Source of the DNA: CAYWRO01 sp964460345
GTDB taxonomy: Bacteria; Planctomycetota; Phycisphaerae; Phycisphaerales; UBA1924
NCBI GenBank assembly: GCA_964460345.1
Contig: CAYWRO010000032.1
Span: 1-40,741 of the forward strand
Direction of reading: 5' to 3'
DNA: 40,741 nucleotides
Shown here: positions 16,630 through 25,264 of the stretch, in pieces
How the letters are laid out: each line of letters opens with the position of its first letter
Numbering within the stretch: position 1 is the stretch's first letter
Notes under the pieces: model-generated
The model's database searches: none
The model's input: only the letters and a program-made list of their open reading frames with translations
Told to the model about the DNA's origin: nothing
Translations under genes and position numbers: made by a program

Positions 16630-16654
16630 TTTGACCAAAGCCGCCAGTAGGCGG
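16630..16654 (+). promoter_or_regulatory. Hairpin leader element upstream of pepA, similar to the folC one
   Basis: TTTGACCAAAGCCGCCA followed by stem CCGCC (16641-16645), loop AGTA, GGCGG (16650-16654). It matches 15 of 17 bases with 4760-4776, including AAAGCCGCCA, and the stem falls in the same place. TTCGG follows both. The stem ends four bases before the GGAG ribosome binding site (16658-16661). Confidence 0.4.
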
Positions 16655-16670
16655 TTCGGAGTTGTTCAGC

Positions 16671-18200
16671 ATGTTCGAGAAGATATCAGTCGGCGCGGCC
16701 TCGCGCGCCAAGCCCGCCGCCGTCGTTGTCGCCGTGTTCAAAGACAAGAAGCTCGACCGGGCCACTGGCGCGGTGGACGGCCAGATCGGTCGCGCGATCA
16801 ATCGCGGAGAGTTCTCCGGTGACCCCGGCAGCGTCGTCGAGACCTTTCCCGAGAAGGGGCCCGGCCGAGTGATCGTCGTCGGATTGGGGGAGCGCAAGGA
16901 CTTCAAGCCCGCCGTGCTCCGTTCGGTCGCCGCGGCGGTCGGCCGGCGGCTGGCTGGCACAAAGGACACGCCCGTCCAGATCGCCATCCATCACGCCCTC
17001 AAGAGCGAGAACGGCGGCAAGAGCGCACTGACCGAGGCGGGCCGTGCCTTTGGCGAAGGGCTCGGGCTGATCGGCTGGAACTACAGCCGTTTCCGCGGCA
17101 GCGCGGCCAAGAACAACAACAAGCCCGGCAAGCTCAGCGTGGTCTCCGACGATTCTGCGCTTACGGCGGGCCTGCGAGCCGGTCTGGCGCTCGCCGAGAG
17201 CACCAACATCGCCCGCGACCTCAGCCAGACGCCCCCGAACATCGCCACGACGGCGTACATCGCCAGCCAGGCCCGCGCCCTCGCGCGGCAAACTGGGATG
17301 ACCTGCCGCGTCATCCAGGGGGCGGAACTGGAAAAGGAGCGGCTCGAGGGGTTGCTCAACGTGGGCAAGGCCAGTGAGCACGGCCCTTGCCTGATTCGTC
17401 TGGAGTACCGGCCCTCCGGCCGCCGCGGCGGGTCGAAGGGGCGTGGCAGGAGTGGGGGGGCGAAGGCGGCCAAGCCTGTCGTGCTCGTCGGCAAGACGAT
17501 GGTGTACGACAGCGGCGGGTTGTCGCTGAAGATCAACAACGGAATGGTGGGCATGAAGCGGGACAAGGACGGCGGATGCGCGGTCTTCGGCGCCATGCAC
17601 GCGATCGCCACGCAGATCAAGCCGGATGTGCCCGTTGTCGCGCTGCTTTCCTGTGCGGAGAACGCCATCAGCGACGAGGCCTACCGGCCGGACGACGTCC
17701 TGACCTTCCGCAATGGCGTCACGGTCGAAGTGACCAACACCGACGCCGAAGGCCGCCTCGTGCTGGCTGACGCGCTCTGCTGGGCGTGCGACAGGGAAAA
17801 CCCGGCCTGCATCATCGACCTGGCCACGCTGACTGGCGGCGTCGTCGTCGCCCTCGGCGCAACATTCGCCGGCCTGTGGTGCGATGACGACAAGCTTCGC
17901 GCTCGTCTCGAGCGTGCCATGGAAGCCAGCGGTGAGCGCTGGTGGCGACTGCCGCACGACAGCGAATACCGGGAGCTGATGCGCTCCCCAATCGCCGACA
18001 TCCTTAACTCCGCCCCCGTCCGCCAGGCCCACCCGATCCAGGGCGCGGCATTCCTGTCTTACTTCGTCAAGGAAGGCATCCCCTGGGCCCACATCGATAT
18101 CGCCGGCGTGCACGCCACGGAGTCGGACAAGGGCCCGTTTGTGAAGGGGCCGACTGGCTGGGGCGTTCGCCTGCTGGCGCAGATGCTGGCGGAGTGGTGA
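16671..18200 (+). CDS. pepA: Leucyl aminopeptidase (M17 family)
   Basis: Two-metal cytosolic aminopeptidase releasing N-terminal amino acids from peptides; some homologues also bind DNA. 509 residues. Catalytic domain has LVGKTMVYDSGGLSLK, MKRDKDGGCAVFGAMHA, the M17 signature NTDAEGRLVLADAL, and IIDLATLTGGVVVALG, so the metal ligands and the catalytic Lys and Arg are in place. ATG 16671 has GGAG nine bases before it; the TTG at 16662 overlaps the spacer. A basic, Gly-rich insert (RRGGSKGRGRSGG, about residues 247-259) lies just before the first metal-ligand strand and is not usual for the family. A leader hairpin precedes the gene. Confidence 0.95.
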   Translation: MFEKISVGAASRAKPAAVVVAVFKDKKLDRATGAVDGQIGRAINRGEFSGDPGSVVETFPEKGPGRVIVVGLGERKDFKPAVLRSVAAAVGRRLAGTKDTPVQIAIHHALKSENGGKSALTEAGRAFGEGLGLIGWNYSRFRGSAAKNNNKPGKLSVVSDDSALTAGLRAGLALAESTNIARDLSQTPPNIATTAYIASQARALARQTGMTCRVIQGAELEKERLEGLLNVGKASEHGPCLIRLEYRPSGRRGGSKGRGRSGGAKAAKPVVLVGKTMVYDSGGLSLKINNGMVGMKRDKDGGCAVFGAMHAIATQIKPDVPVVALLSCAENAISDEAYRPDDVLTFRNGVTVEVTNTDAEGRLVLADALCWACDRENPACIIDLATLTGGVVVALGATFAGLWCDDDKLRARLERAMEASGERWWRLPHDSEYRELMRSPIADILNSAPVRQAHPIQGAAFLSYFVKEGIPWAHIDIAGVHATESDKGPFVKGPTGWGVRLLAQMLAEW

Positions 18201-18224
18201 GCACTCCCGCTTGCAGTTCTCTGG

Positions 18225-18230
18225 TAGACT
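18225..18230 (+). promoter_or_regulatory. -10 box TAGACT, 6 nt before ATG 18237
   Basis: TAGACT, six bases, ATG; the gap to pepA is only 36 bases, so this gene may be expressed separately from pepA as a leaderless message. Confidence 0.55.
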
Positions 18231-18236
18231 GCGCGG

Positions 18237-19037
18237 ATGCTCAAGCGACTCTTTCGCAAGGCGGCGGATGCGCCCAACCCGGAACCCGGCCCGCAGATGT
18301 CCATGGTCGCGCTGCGCTCTGACAAGGGCCTGAACCCGGCGGAGGTCTGCCGCGCCTGGTCCGAGTTGTTCCCTTCGGAGCCAGCCCTGATCGCCCGGGG
18401 GCAGCAGGAGTCCGTCTTTGAGTACCAGGTGAGTGACCAGAGCCTGATGGTCGCGCACATGGAGATCCCCATTCCGCCGGGAGACCTGGACTTCGCCTGT
18501 GCACGATCTTGGATGTGGCCCGAGGCGGCCGCGGGGCTGGCAGGGCACACCACGCACGCCGTCATCGTGCCCATGCTCTCGGGCAATCCTGTCGACGAGG
18601 CCATGCTCGGATCGCGGATCGCCTGCGCTCTGATCAGGTCCGGCGATGTCGCCGGCGTCTACTGGGGCAACGGCGGACAGGTCCATAAGCCGGACCTCTT
18701 CCTCGCCATGGTCACTGAACTCGACGGTGATGGGTTGCTCCCGCTTCCCGCCTGGGTCGGCCTTGCCGTTTCGGGTCGATCGCCGTCGGGTCCCTTCACC
18801 CTCACGACGATGGGTCTCGCCCCTTTCGGCCATAAGGAGTTCGAGATTCTGAACGCCAAGACGGACATCGGTGGTCTCCGCGGCATGGTCTACGACGTGA
18901 TCGGGTACGTTCTGGAAAACGGCCCGGTCCTCCGTCACGGCGACACCTTCGGTCCGGATCCACAGACTCGCTGGCGCATCGAACACACTGTTTCGAAGTT
19001 CCGCAGGGGTGAGCCGGTCATCCGCCTGCACCTCTGA
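18237..19037 (+). CDS. DUF4261-like protein of unknown function
   Basis: 266 residues, soluble, no signal peptide. It starts with a short basic helix (MLKRLFRKAAD), then a mixed fold with AVIVPMLSGNPVDEAM, VAGVYWGNGGQVHKPDLFLAM, and a C-terminal part GPFTLTTMGLAPFGHKEFEILNAKTD that resembles the DUF4261 domain (small conserved G-x-x-x-F-G-x-x-E-x-E-I motif). DUF4261 proteins have no known activity. The assignment is from pattern memory and moderate. It lies between pepA and the glycan methyltransferases with its own promoter box. Confidence 0.6.
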   Translation: MLKRLFRKAADAPNPEPGPQMSMVALRSDKGLNPAEVCRAWSELFPSEPALIARGQQESVFEYQVSDQSLMVAHMEIPIPPGDLDFACARSWMWPEAAAGLAGHTTHAVIVPMLSGNPVDEAMLGSRIACALIRSGDVAGVYWGNGGQVHKPDLFLAMVTELDGDGLLPLPAWVGLAVSGRSPSGPFTLTTMGLAPFGHKEFEILNAKTDIGGLRGMVYDVIGYVLENGPVLRHGDTFGPDPQTRWRIEHTVSKFRRGEPVIRLHL

Positions 19038-19105
19038 CCGCCGCGCGGGACTCAATTATCGGACGGTCGGCCCGGCAGCCCGCCCCTTCCGCTCGGCGGC
19101 GGTTC

Positions 19106-19111
19106 TATTAT
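19106..19111 (+). promoter_or_regulatory. Candidate -10 box TATTAT upstream of methyltransferase gene
   Basis: TATTAT predicts a start near 19118 and a leader of about 36 bases for the gene at 19154 and the coupled gene at 20486. Confidence 0.4.
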
Positions 19112-19153
19112 CGCTCCTGCGCGGCCGCCCGCTGCTGCGCATCATCAGGCCCA

Positions 19154-20473
19154 ATGGCTGAACTGACAGATTTACACACGGCCGCCCAGCAGGAGACGGT
19201 TCAATCAGACCGGCATGACGTCGAAGCGCACCAGGCGAGCAGGAGGGGAACGGTGACCGAGCCCGAAACGCCACCTCAGGCTGATATCCAGAATGGGGCC
19301 CCGGTACAGGTTCGCGCGACCGCGGTGCACAAGCCGCGCGGCAAGCCGGAACCCACCGAGCGCCCCGCCGCCTCCCTTCCATCGGACGAGGCGGATGCTG
19401 CTTCCGATCCCGGCGGCATTGCCGCCAACTACCGCTACTGGCGCGAGCATGGCGGGGAGTGGGTGGCGGAGTACAACACGCGCAAGAAGACGCAGATCTG
19501 CTATCACATTCAGGAGATCATGCTCACCCAGTACATCGCGGCGCACGCGCCGGCGAGCGTGCTGGAGTTTGGCTGCGGTGTCGGCCGGCATTTGCGGAAC
19601 CTCGTCCAGATCCCCGGCGTGGATCCGTACGGGTTTGATCAATCCGCCACCATGGCCTCCGGCTGCGCAACCTGGGCAGCGGATGCTTGGATCCGCGACC
19701 ACATCACGGTCGGCGCGCCGACGGGGCGGCTTCCCTACGAGGACGGGCAGTTCGACATCGTCTACAGCTGCGAAGTGCTCGTTCACGTGCGCCCGGGAGA
19801 CCTGGAGGGCGTACTTCGCGAACTGCTTCGAGTCTCCAGGCGGCAGGTTTTCCATCTGGAGCCCGCGGAGCACATCGTCATCAGTGACGGTGATCACGAC
19901 GGCTGCTGGAAGCATGACCTTGTCGCGGCTTATGAACGGATCGGGCTGCGGTGCGAGTTGCTCCCCTCCGGCTATCCCGAGCACGCGCCGTATCGTGTGT
20001 GGAAGCCCGGCTGCGAGCCACCCGTCGCCGAGCAGTGGCGCTGGAGCCCGTTGACACTCTCGCTCTACCGCCGTCTCGCGTCGGACATCATGGCCGGGTT
20101 GACGGCAAGCCGCACGGAAGCCGAAGCGCTTCGCGCGAAGACAGGCGAACTTGAGCGTGTAACCAACCATCTGCGCGAGCAGTTTCAGGCCGCCTCGCAG
20201 CGCGCCGAGCAGTTGGCGGCCCAACTCAACGAAGCCCAGGCCGAGCGCCAACGACTTGCCGCGGCCCTGGAGGCGGCGCAGCAGCAGGCCGAGCACAGCC
20301 AGGCGAGGATCGATGAACTTGCTGCAGGCCTGAGGACCGAACAGCAGACCTGGAAAGAGCGGACGGAAGACCTGATGCGGCGAGTGGCCTTCGAGCGCGA
20401 GCGGGCCCAGTCGCTGCAGGAGGCCTACCAGCGGCTCAAAGACGCCATTACAGAGACAGCCCACGTCAGATAA
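19154..20473 (+). CDS. Class I SAM-dependent methyltransferase with C-terminal coiled coil
   Basis: 439 residues. The first 95 are polar and low complexity. A Methyltransf_11-type Rossmann domain spans about 115-290: motif I SVLEFGCGVGRHL, acidic strand end PYGFDQS, and FDIVYSCEVLVHVRPGDLEGVLRELLRVS. From about 315 to the end there is a long heptad-rich coiled coil (EALRAKTGELERV onwards, many Gln/Glu/Ala/Arg). Coiled-coil tails on sugar or polysaccharide methyltransferases often control chain length as a molecular ruler, as in WbdD; that role is inference. The next gene, a methyltransferase-glycosyltransferase fusion, starts 12 bases later and is surely co-transcribed. Confidence 0.8.
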   Translation: MAELTDLHTAAQQETVQSDRHDVEAHQASRRGTVTEPETPPQADIQNGAPVQVRATAVHKPRGKPEPTERPAASLPSDEADAASDPGGIAANYRYWREHGGEWVAEYNTRKKTQICYHIQEIMLTQYIAAHAPASVLEFGCGVGRHLRNLVQIPGVDPYGFDQSATMASGCATWAADAWIRDHITVGAPTGRLPYEDGQFDIVYSCEVLVHVRPGDLEGVLRELLRVSRRQVFHLEPAEHIVISDGDHDGCWKHDLVAAYERIGLRCELLPSGYPEHAPYRVWKPGCEPPVAEQWRWSPLTLSLYRRLASDIMAGLTASRTEAEALRAKTGELERVTNHLREQFQAASQRAEQLAAQLNEAQAERQRLAAALEAAQQQAEHSQARIDELAAGLRTEQQTWKERTEDLMRRVAFERERAQSLQEAYQRLKDAITETAHVR

Positions 20474-20485
20474 TCGGAGTAAGCA

Positions 20486-22825
20486 GTGGGGACGAGCAAC
20501 TGGCAGAACATTCCATATTGCATCGATGCGCTCATGAAGATGGCGCCAAGGCGTGTGCTCGACGTCGGCGTGGGCTTCGGACGCTGGGGGGTCGTCACGC
20601 GCGAGTTCTGCGACGTCTGGTACGGCCGCATTTTTCCTGAAGACTGGAACACGCACGTCGAAGGCATCGAGGGCTTCCCGCGCAACATCGCCGGCTATCA
20701 CCGCCACTTCTACAACGTGATCCACGAGGGAGATGCGGCCGAGATCATTCCCCGGCTTGACGGTCCATGGGACGTTGTGATTTTCGGTGATGTGCTCGAG
20801 CACTTCCACAAGGACGTCGGAGGCCGGCTCCTTGACCGCTGTCTGGAGCGTTCCAGCTACGTCATGGTCAACGTGCCGCTCGGCAGCGAATGGCCGCAGG
20901 ATGCGGCGTACGGCAACGAGTTCGAGCGCCACCTGGCGGAGTGGAACATCGACGACTTCGCCGCACGCTCGCTCGTCCGCCGCCAACTCTTCCAGGATTA
21001 CATTGGTCGTCCCTTCGGCACCTTCATTCTGTCGCGTGAGGATCCCAAGGACCTTGCTTCTTCCCTTTTCTCTCCCGTCAGCGAGTACGACGCCCGTGCC
21101 GCGGTGCCGTCTCCGCTCACCGATGGCGAGCATCATCGCACACTCGAAGCCCTGCAGCAGCTTGCGGGGCGCGCGGGCATCGAAGCGCAGTTGCGCGCCC
21201 AGCGCGACGCCGAACTTGCGTACATCAAGCAGCATCGTTCCTATCGCCTCGCGCAGCGGATCCGCAAGTCACCCCTTTATCGCGCCGCTCGCCGCCTGAG
21301 GACCGCTGATTCCCGGATGGTCACGATTCGCGCACTCGGCGAGCGCAGCGCTCACTCACAGGGCGAAGAGGTCTGGTTGCTCGCGGCCTCCCCCAACGTC
21401 GGCGCCGCTCCCGTTCCATGGGATTTCTGCGAACACGGCCCGGAGTGGGCGCTCAGGCCCGATGAGCGTGGGGCCTTCGGACAATGCCTGGTCGGCAGCC
21501 GCGGCGAGGTGCGCGTGCCTGTGGATTCCGAGCCGACGCTCCAGTTCCTGACCCATCCCTGGAGCGGGATGGTCGAGGTGCAGTTTGGCTCCGAGCGCCG
21601 CCGCATCGATCTCTATTCCGCCGTCGCGCAGTCAACGACCGTCACTCTGCGGGGCACGCCGTCTCGCCAACCCGCCCTCGTTGCCGCCGGGCATGACGCC
21701 GTCGACGCGGCGCCGGCGCTCAATGGCGTTCACCTGAACGGCGGCGGCAACCACACAAACAACGGGACCGCCCACGGCACCGCCTGCTCCGCGGCCACGC
21801 TTCCTGATCTGGCTGCGGCCGAGGCGGCTGCCGGCGCCATCCGCGACGCCCGCGCCGAAGTCGTCGCCGTGCATTGCCCGCGCTATCTCGGCGTTTCCAG
21901 TTCCACATCGGGGCTCTTCGAGCACCTCTACCCGGTGGACACGCTCGACGAGTTTGACGAACAGACGGTGGCGCAAACCCTGGACCGGCACGCAGATCTG
22001 CTCGCCGAGACCGGCGCAGAGCACATCGTGCTTTCAGGAGGCGACGAGCGTCAGCTTCGTCTCGCGCACATGCTGCATGATCGCCGGCCGGGCATGCGGA
22101 TCGACCTGTTCTGGCACGGCTCGTACATCCAGTTCCGCGAAGACGACACGTGGCGCGTCTTCCGGCAGTGGACCGAGGCCGCCCGGCAGGGCATCGTCTA
22201 CAGCATCGCCAGTGACAAGGCCGGGTTTGACCGGTTTGTCCACTCGCTCGGCCTGCGCGGCGCGGTCCTGCTCAACCGCGTCAATCGTGAGCCGATGGAA
22301 CCGCCGGAGATCGAAGGCGATGCGGCGCACATCGGCATGTGGCTCAGCGGCTCAACCTACCGCAAGATTCCGCACGCCATGCTGGCCGCGATGAAGATGA
22401 TGCCCGATGCGCGCCTGCATGCCGCAGGCCTCGATGCGCGTGCGCTCGAAGTCGTGGACTTCCTGGGCCTTGAAAAGGAGTTTGCCACGACCGCCCAGAT
22501 CCCGCACGATCAGCTTCTGCCCGCCATGCGGCGCACGCACCTGACCATGTACGTCACGTTTGTCGAGTGCTGCCCCATGCTTCCGCTTGAAAGCCTGAGC
22601 ATGGGCGTGCCGTGCATCTTCGGGCCAAACAGCCATCTGCTGGAGGACAACGAGTACCTCTTCCAGCGACTCGTCGTCCCCTTCCCTGACCGCGCGGAGG
22701 TCATCGCCGACTACGCCGTTCGCGCGATGGCCGAACGGCGGGAGATCATCGACGCCTACCGGGCCTACTACCCGGCCTATCGCGCCAGGAGCGACGAGGC
22801 GTACGCGGCGTTCATGGCGCTATGA
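20486..22825 (+). CDS. Methyltransferase-glycosyltransferase fusion protein
   Basis: 779 residues. The N-terminal 200 form a SAM methyltransferase: motif I RVLDVGVGFGRWG (about 23-35) and WDVVIFGDVLEHF with the FGDVLEH motif common in glycan methyltransferases. A middle section of about 250 residues includes a short coiled coil and an Asn/His/Ala-rich linker (near 415-440). The last 320 residues resemble a GT-B glycosyltransferase: RIDLFWHGSYIQF, AHIGMWLSGSTYRKIPHAML, then TFVECCPMLPLESLSMGVPCIFG, the usual donor-binding acidic motif. The start is GTG 20486 with GGAG about 7 bases upstream. It is the second gene of a pair with 19154. Likely builds and methylates a surface glycan; the exact sugar is unknown. 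Confidence 0.78.
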   Translation: MGTSNWQNIPYCIDALMKMAPRRVLDVGVGFGRWGVVTREFCDVWYGRIFPEDWNTHVEGIEGFPRNIAGYHRHFYNVIHEGDAAEIIPRLDGPWDVVIFGDVLEHFHKDVGGRLLDRCLERSSYVMVNVPLGSEWPQDAAYGNEFERHLAEWNIDDFAARSLVRRQLFQDYIGRPFGTFILSREDPKDLASSLFSPVSEYDARAAVPSPLTDGEHHRTLEALQQLAGRAGIEAQLRAQRDAELAYIKQHRSYRLAQRIRKSPLYRAARRLRTADSRMVTIRALGERSAHSQGEEVWLLAASPNVGAAPVPWDFCEHGPEWALRPDERGAFGQCLVGSRGEVRVPVDSEPTLQFLTHPWSGMVEVQFGSERRRIDLYSAVAQSTTVTLRGTPSRQPALVAAGHDAVDAAPALNGVHLNGGGNHTNNGTAHGTACSAATLPDLAAAEAAAGAIRDARAEVVAVHCPRYLGVSSSTSGLFEHLYPVDTLDEFDEQTVAQTLDRHADLLAETGAEHIVLSGGDERQLRLAHMLHDRRPGMRIDLFWHGSYIQFREDDTWRVFRQWTEAARQGIVYSIASDKAGFDRFVHSLGLRGAVLLNRVNREPMEPPEIEGDAAHIGMWLSGSTYRKIPHAMLAAMKMMPDARLHAAGLDARALEVVDFLGLEKEFATTAQIPHDQLLPAMRRTHLTMYVTFVECCPMLPLESLSMGVPCIFGPNSHLLEDNEYLFQRLVVPFPDRAEVIADYAVRAMAERREIIDAYRAYYPAYRARSDEAYAAFMAL

Positions 22826-25090
22826 CGTGGAGCGCGACCGGCCGCCGACCCCGCGGGCCCGCAATGCAACGGTCTTGACGAGCGTCTGAATCTTCAGTCG
22901 TTTCAGCGCTTCGTTGGCGTGGTCCGCGAGGCGGTAACGCACGTTCTCACTCACCGTCTCTTCGACGAGGCGGTGAATCGTCGCATGGTCCGGCGCATGC
23001 GCGCGGGCCGCATCGGCGAGCGCCTGGTAGCGCTCCGCCTCCGCCTGCCACGATCGCGCCGCTTCCTCCCAACGCGCCGCTTCCGCCTGCCACGTCCACC
23101 GATCCGCCAGTAACAGCCGCAGCGCGGCCTCGGGGTTGTCGGCCCCGTTCCCGTGTCGCCGCAGAAGGAACGACTCGAGCGCCTGCCGCCGAACGGCCAC
23201 TTCCGATCGGATCAGTGAGCCTGGGCGCAGACGGTAATACAAAAGAAACTCCGGCACCACCGCCGTGCGCAATCCGAGACGGCGCATCCGCAGCCACAGC
23301 TCCCAGTCTTCATACGACGTCAACTCCTCGTCGTAGCCGCCGATCTCCAGCGCCACGTCGCGCCGCAGCATTGATCCACCCCCCGGGCCGGCGACATTCT
23401 CCACAAGCAGCAGCGTCTCATCCAGCCCCACCGGCACGTACGCCGAGGCGATCTGCTCCGGGTCGGTCTCAAAGGAGCGGAAGAACGGGCTCGCCGCGGC
23501 CAGCTCCGGTTCACGCTGTAGCGCTGTGTACAGCCGCTCGATCATGGTCCGGTGGGCCAGATCGTCGGCGTCGAGAGGCAGTACGCAGTCTGCCCTCGCC
23601 GCCCGCAGCCCCGCGTTGCGCGCCGATCCCAGGCCGCCGTTCGCCTTGCGGATGATGCGGCGACCCTCGCGCTCCAGCTTCTCCAGCAAAGCGCAGCTCG
23701 CCGGGTCTGTCGAGCCGTCGTCGACGATGATCGTTTCGAAATCCGTGAACGTCTGCTCGTCCAGGGATGCCAGCGTCTGCGGAAGGTAGTCGCCCAGGTT
23801 GTAGTGCGGGATGATCACCGAAACCGCCGGCCTCGCCTGCACGTGAACCGCCGGGGCCGCCGGTTCGGCCGCACGCACCGCCTCGACCAGCGACTCGAAC
23901 GAACGGGCGTACGCGTCCGGGTCCGCCAGCGCCTGCGCCCGCTCGACTGCGGACGCCCCGAGACGCACGCGGAGTGACTCGTCCTCATAGAGCCGCCGCA
24001 GCCCCGCCGCCATCGCCCGGGCGTCGCCCCATGGAAACACCAGTCCGTCCACCCCGTCGCGAACGATCTCGGGCAGCGCGCCGGCGTCCGAAACCAGCAC
24101 CGCCGCCCCGACGCTCATGGCTTCTACACAGGCGTACGCGTACGACTCCCATCGCGAAGGGATGCACACCACCCTCGCCCCCGCAATTACGCGCGGCAGT
24201 TCCTCGCGAGGCAGGGGCGGCTCGAAGATGATCCGCTCCCGGTGCCGCGCCGGGATTCGCCTTTGCAGGCTTTCCAGCATCGATCGCCCGAACGGCCCTG
24301 ACGGCGTGTCGGAGCCGACCAGTCGGAATCGCACGCCCGGAAGCCCCTCCTCCAGCACATGCACCGCCGCCTCCACGAACTCGGCGACCCCCTTGTGTCT
24401 TTGCAGACGTCCGAAGTACAGCACGTATCCCGGCTCGGATGGTGCCGGCTGGCCGGCGAGGGCTCCGCCAAGATCCGCAAGCGGGAGAGGAATGATCGCA
24501 CGCGGCTGCGCCCGCTCCTCCCGCGCCAACGGGCCGAGGTCCGTGAGCATCCGGTTCAGCATGGCGCGGCTGCCGCTGACCAGGGCGTCCGCCTCACGCG
24601 CCGAGCCCTTCTCCAGCGCATCGATGTACGCGAACTCCCGCGGCAGTCTCCAATCGCCGTCGATCTCCCGGGTCAGGTAGTGCGGCGTGTGCAGCCGCAC
24701 GATGAGCGCGCACTTCTTGAACTGGCCCAGCGATCGCTTACCGCGCAGGCAGAAAAATCCGGGCCCCTGGTACTCCGGAAACTCCACGGCGTCGAAGGGG
24801 CGCTCCTCGTGCAGTTCCTTCAGCGTGTCGTACACCCCCATCGCGTACCGGGTGGCGTGCGCGGCGTACGCCCCAGGGATTGCGGCCGCGCCGCGCTCCA
24901 GATCCACCGTCCGGAACTCCGCGCCGGGCGCCATCGCCCCGCCTCGCGCGGCGAGGTCCGGCTGCGGATCCGTCAAAATCGTCACCTCATGCCCCGCCGC
25001 CATGAGCGCCCGCGCTGATTCGGCGATGTACGTCGCGATCCCGCCGCCGCTGAACGGCCGGATCTCCCGCGAGACCAGACAAACCCGCAT
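22820..25090 (-). CDS. Double glycosyltransferase (GT4 + GT2) with coiled-coil tail
   Basis: 756 residues. Domain 1 (about 1-395) is GT4-like, GT-B fold: CLVSREIRPFSGGGIATYIAE, LVSGSRAMLNRML, VLYFGRLQRHKGVAEF, and RWESYAYACVEAMSVGAAVLVSDAGALPEIV with the ExxxxE-type donor motif. Domain 2 (about 405-640) is GT2-like, GT-A fold: VSVIIPHYNLGDYLPQTLASL, IIVDDGSTD, GGLGSARNAGLRAA, the DXD-type LDADD, and TSYEDWELWLRM. The last 110 residues are helical with tandem WQAEA/WEEAA segments. ATG 25090 follows GGAGG by 8 bases. Its stop overlaps that of the convergent fusion gene by six bases (22820-22825). Two transferases in one chain suggest successive sugar additions to a surface polymer. Confidence 0.88.
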   Translation of the reverse strand: MRVCLVSREIRPFSGGGIATYIAESARALMAAGHEVTILTDPQPDLAARGGAMAPGAEFRTVDLERGAAAIPGAYAAHATRYAMGVYDTLKELHEERPFDAVEFPEYQGPGFFCLRGKRSLGQFKKCALIVRLHTPHYLTREIDGDWRLPREFAYIDALEKGSAREADALVSGSRAMLNRMLTDLGPLAREERAQPRAIIPLPLADLGGALAGQPAPSEPGYVLYFGRLQRHKGVAEFVEAAVHVLEEGLPGVRFRLVGSDTPSGPFGRSMLESLQRRIPARHRERIIFEPPLPREELPRVIAGARVVCIPSRWESYAYACVEAMSVGAAVLVSDAGALPEIVRDGVDGLVFPWGDARAMAAGLRRLYEDESLRVRLGASAVERAQALADPDAYARSFESLVEAVRAAEPAAPAVHVQARPAVSVIIPHYNLGDYLPQTLASLDEQTFTDFETIIVDDGSTDPASCALLEKLEREGRRIIRKANGGLGSARNAGLRAARADCVLPLDADDLAHRTMIERLYTALQREPELAAASPFFRSFETDPEQIASAYVPVGLDETLLLVENVAGPGGGSMLRRDVALEIGGYDEELTSYEDWELWLRMRRLGLRTAVVPEFLLYYRLRPGSLIRSEVAVRRQALESFLLRRHGNGADNPEAALRLLLADRWTWQAEAARWEEAARSWQAEAERYQALADAARAHAPDHATIHRLVEETVSENVRYRLADHANEALKRLKIQTLVKTVALRARGVGGRSRSTS

Positions 25091-25155
25091 TTGTGAGAAC
25101 CTCCGTAACCGCCGGCGCAGCGCGCTCGCGCGCCCGTGGGTCGTCCGCGCGGGCC

Positions 25156-25162
25156 TATCATA
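25156..25162. promoter_or_regulatory. Symmetrical bidirectional -10 (TATCAT plus, TATGAT minus)
   Basis: TATCATA reads as TATCAT on the plus strand (25156-25161) and TATGAT on the minus strand (25162-25157). It sits in the 174-base divergent gap and could start both nuoD (97-base leader) and the double glycosyltransferase gene (about 60-base leader). No -35 boxes are visible. Confidence 0.45.
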
Positions 25163-25264
25163 GAGGCCCGCCGGCGGCCACGCCGAAGACGACAGTTTTT
25201 GCCTCCCTGGCAAGCCGGCCCGCACGGCCTCCCCGACCCAGCAACCTGAGCGCGACCCTCTCTC

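Noticed and set aside
16686..19055. 789-residue minus-strand frame across pepA and the DUF4261-like gene
   Set aside because: Shadow of two genes with conserved motifs; no domain likeness.
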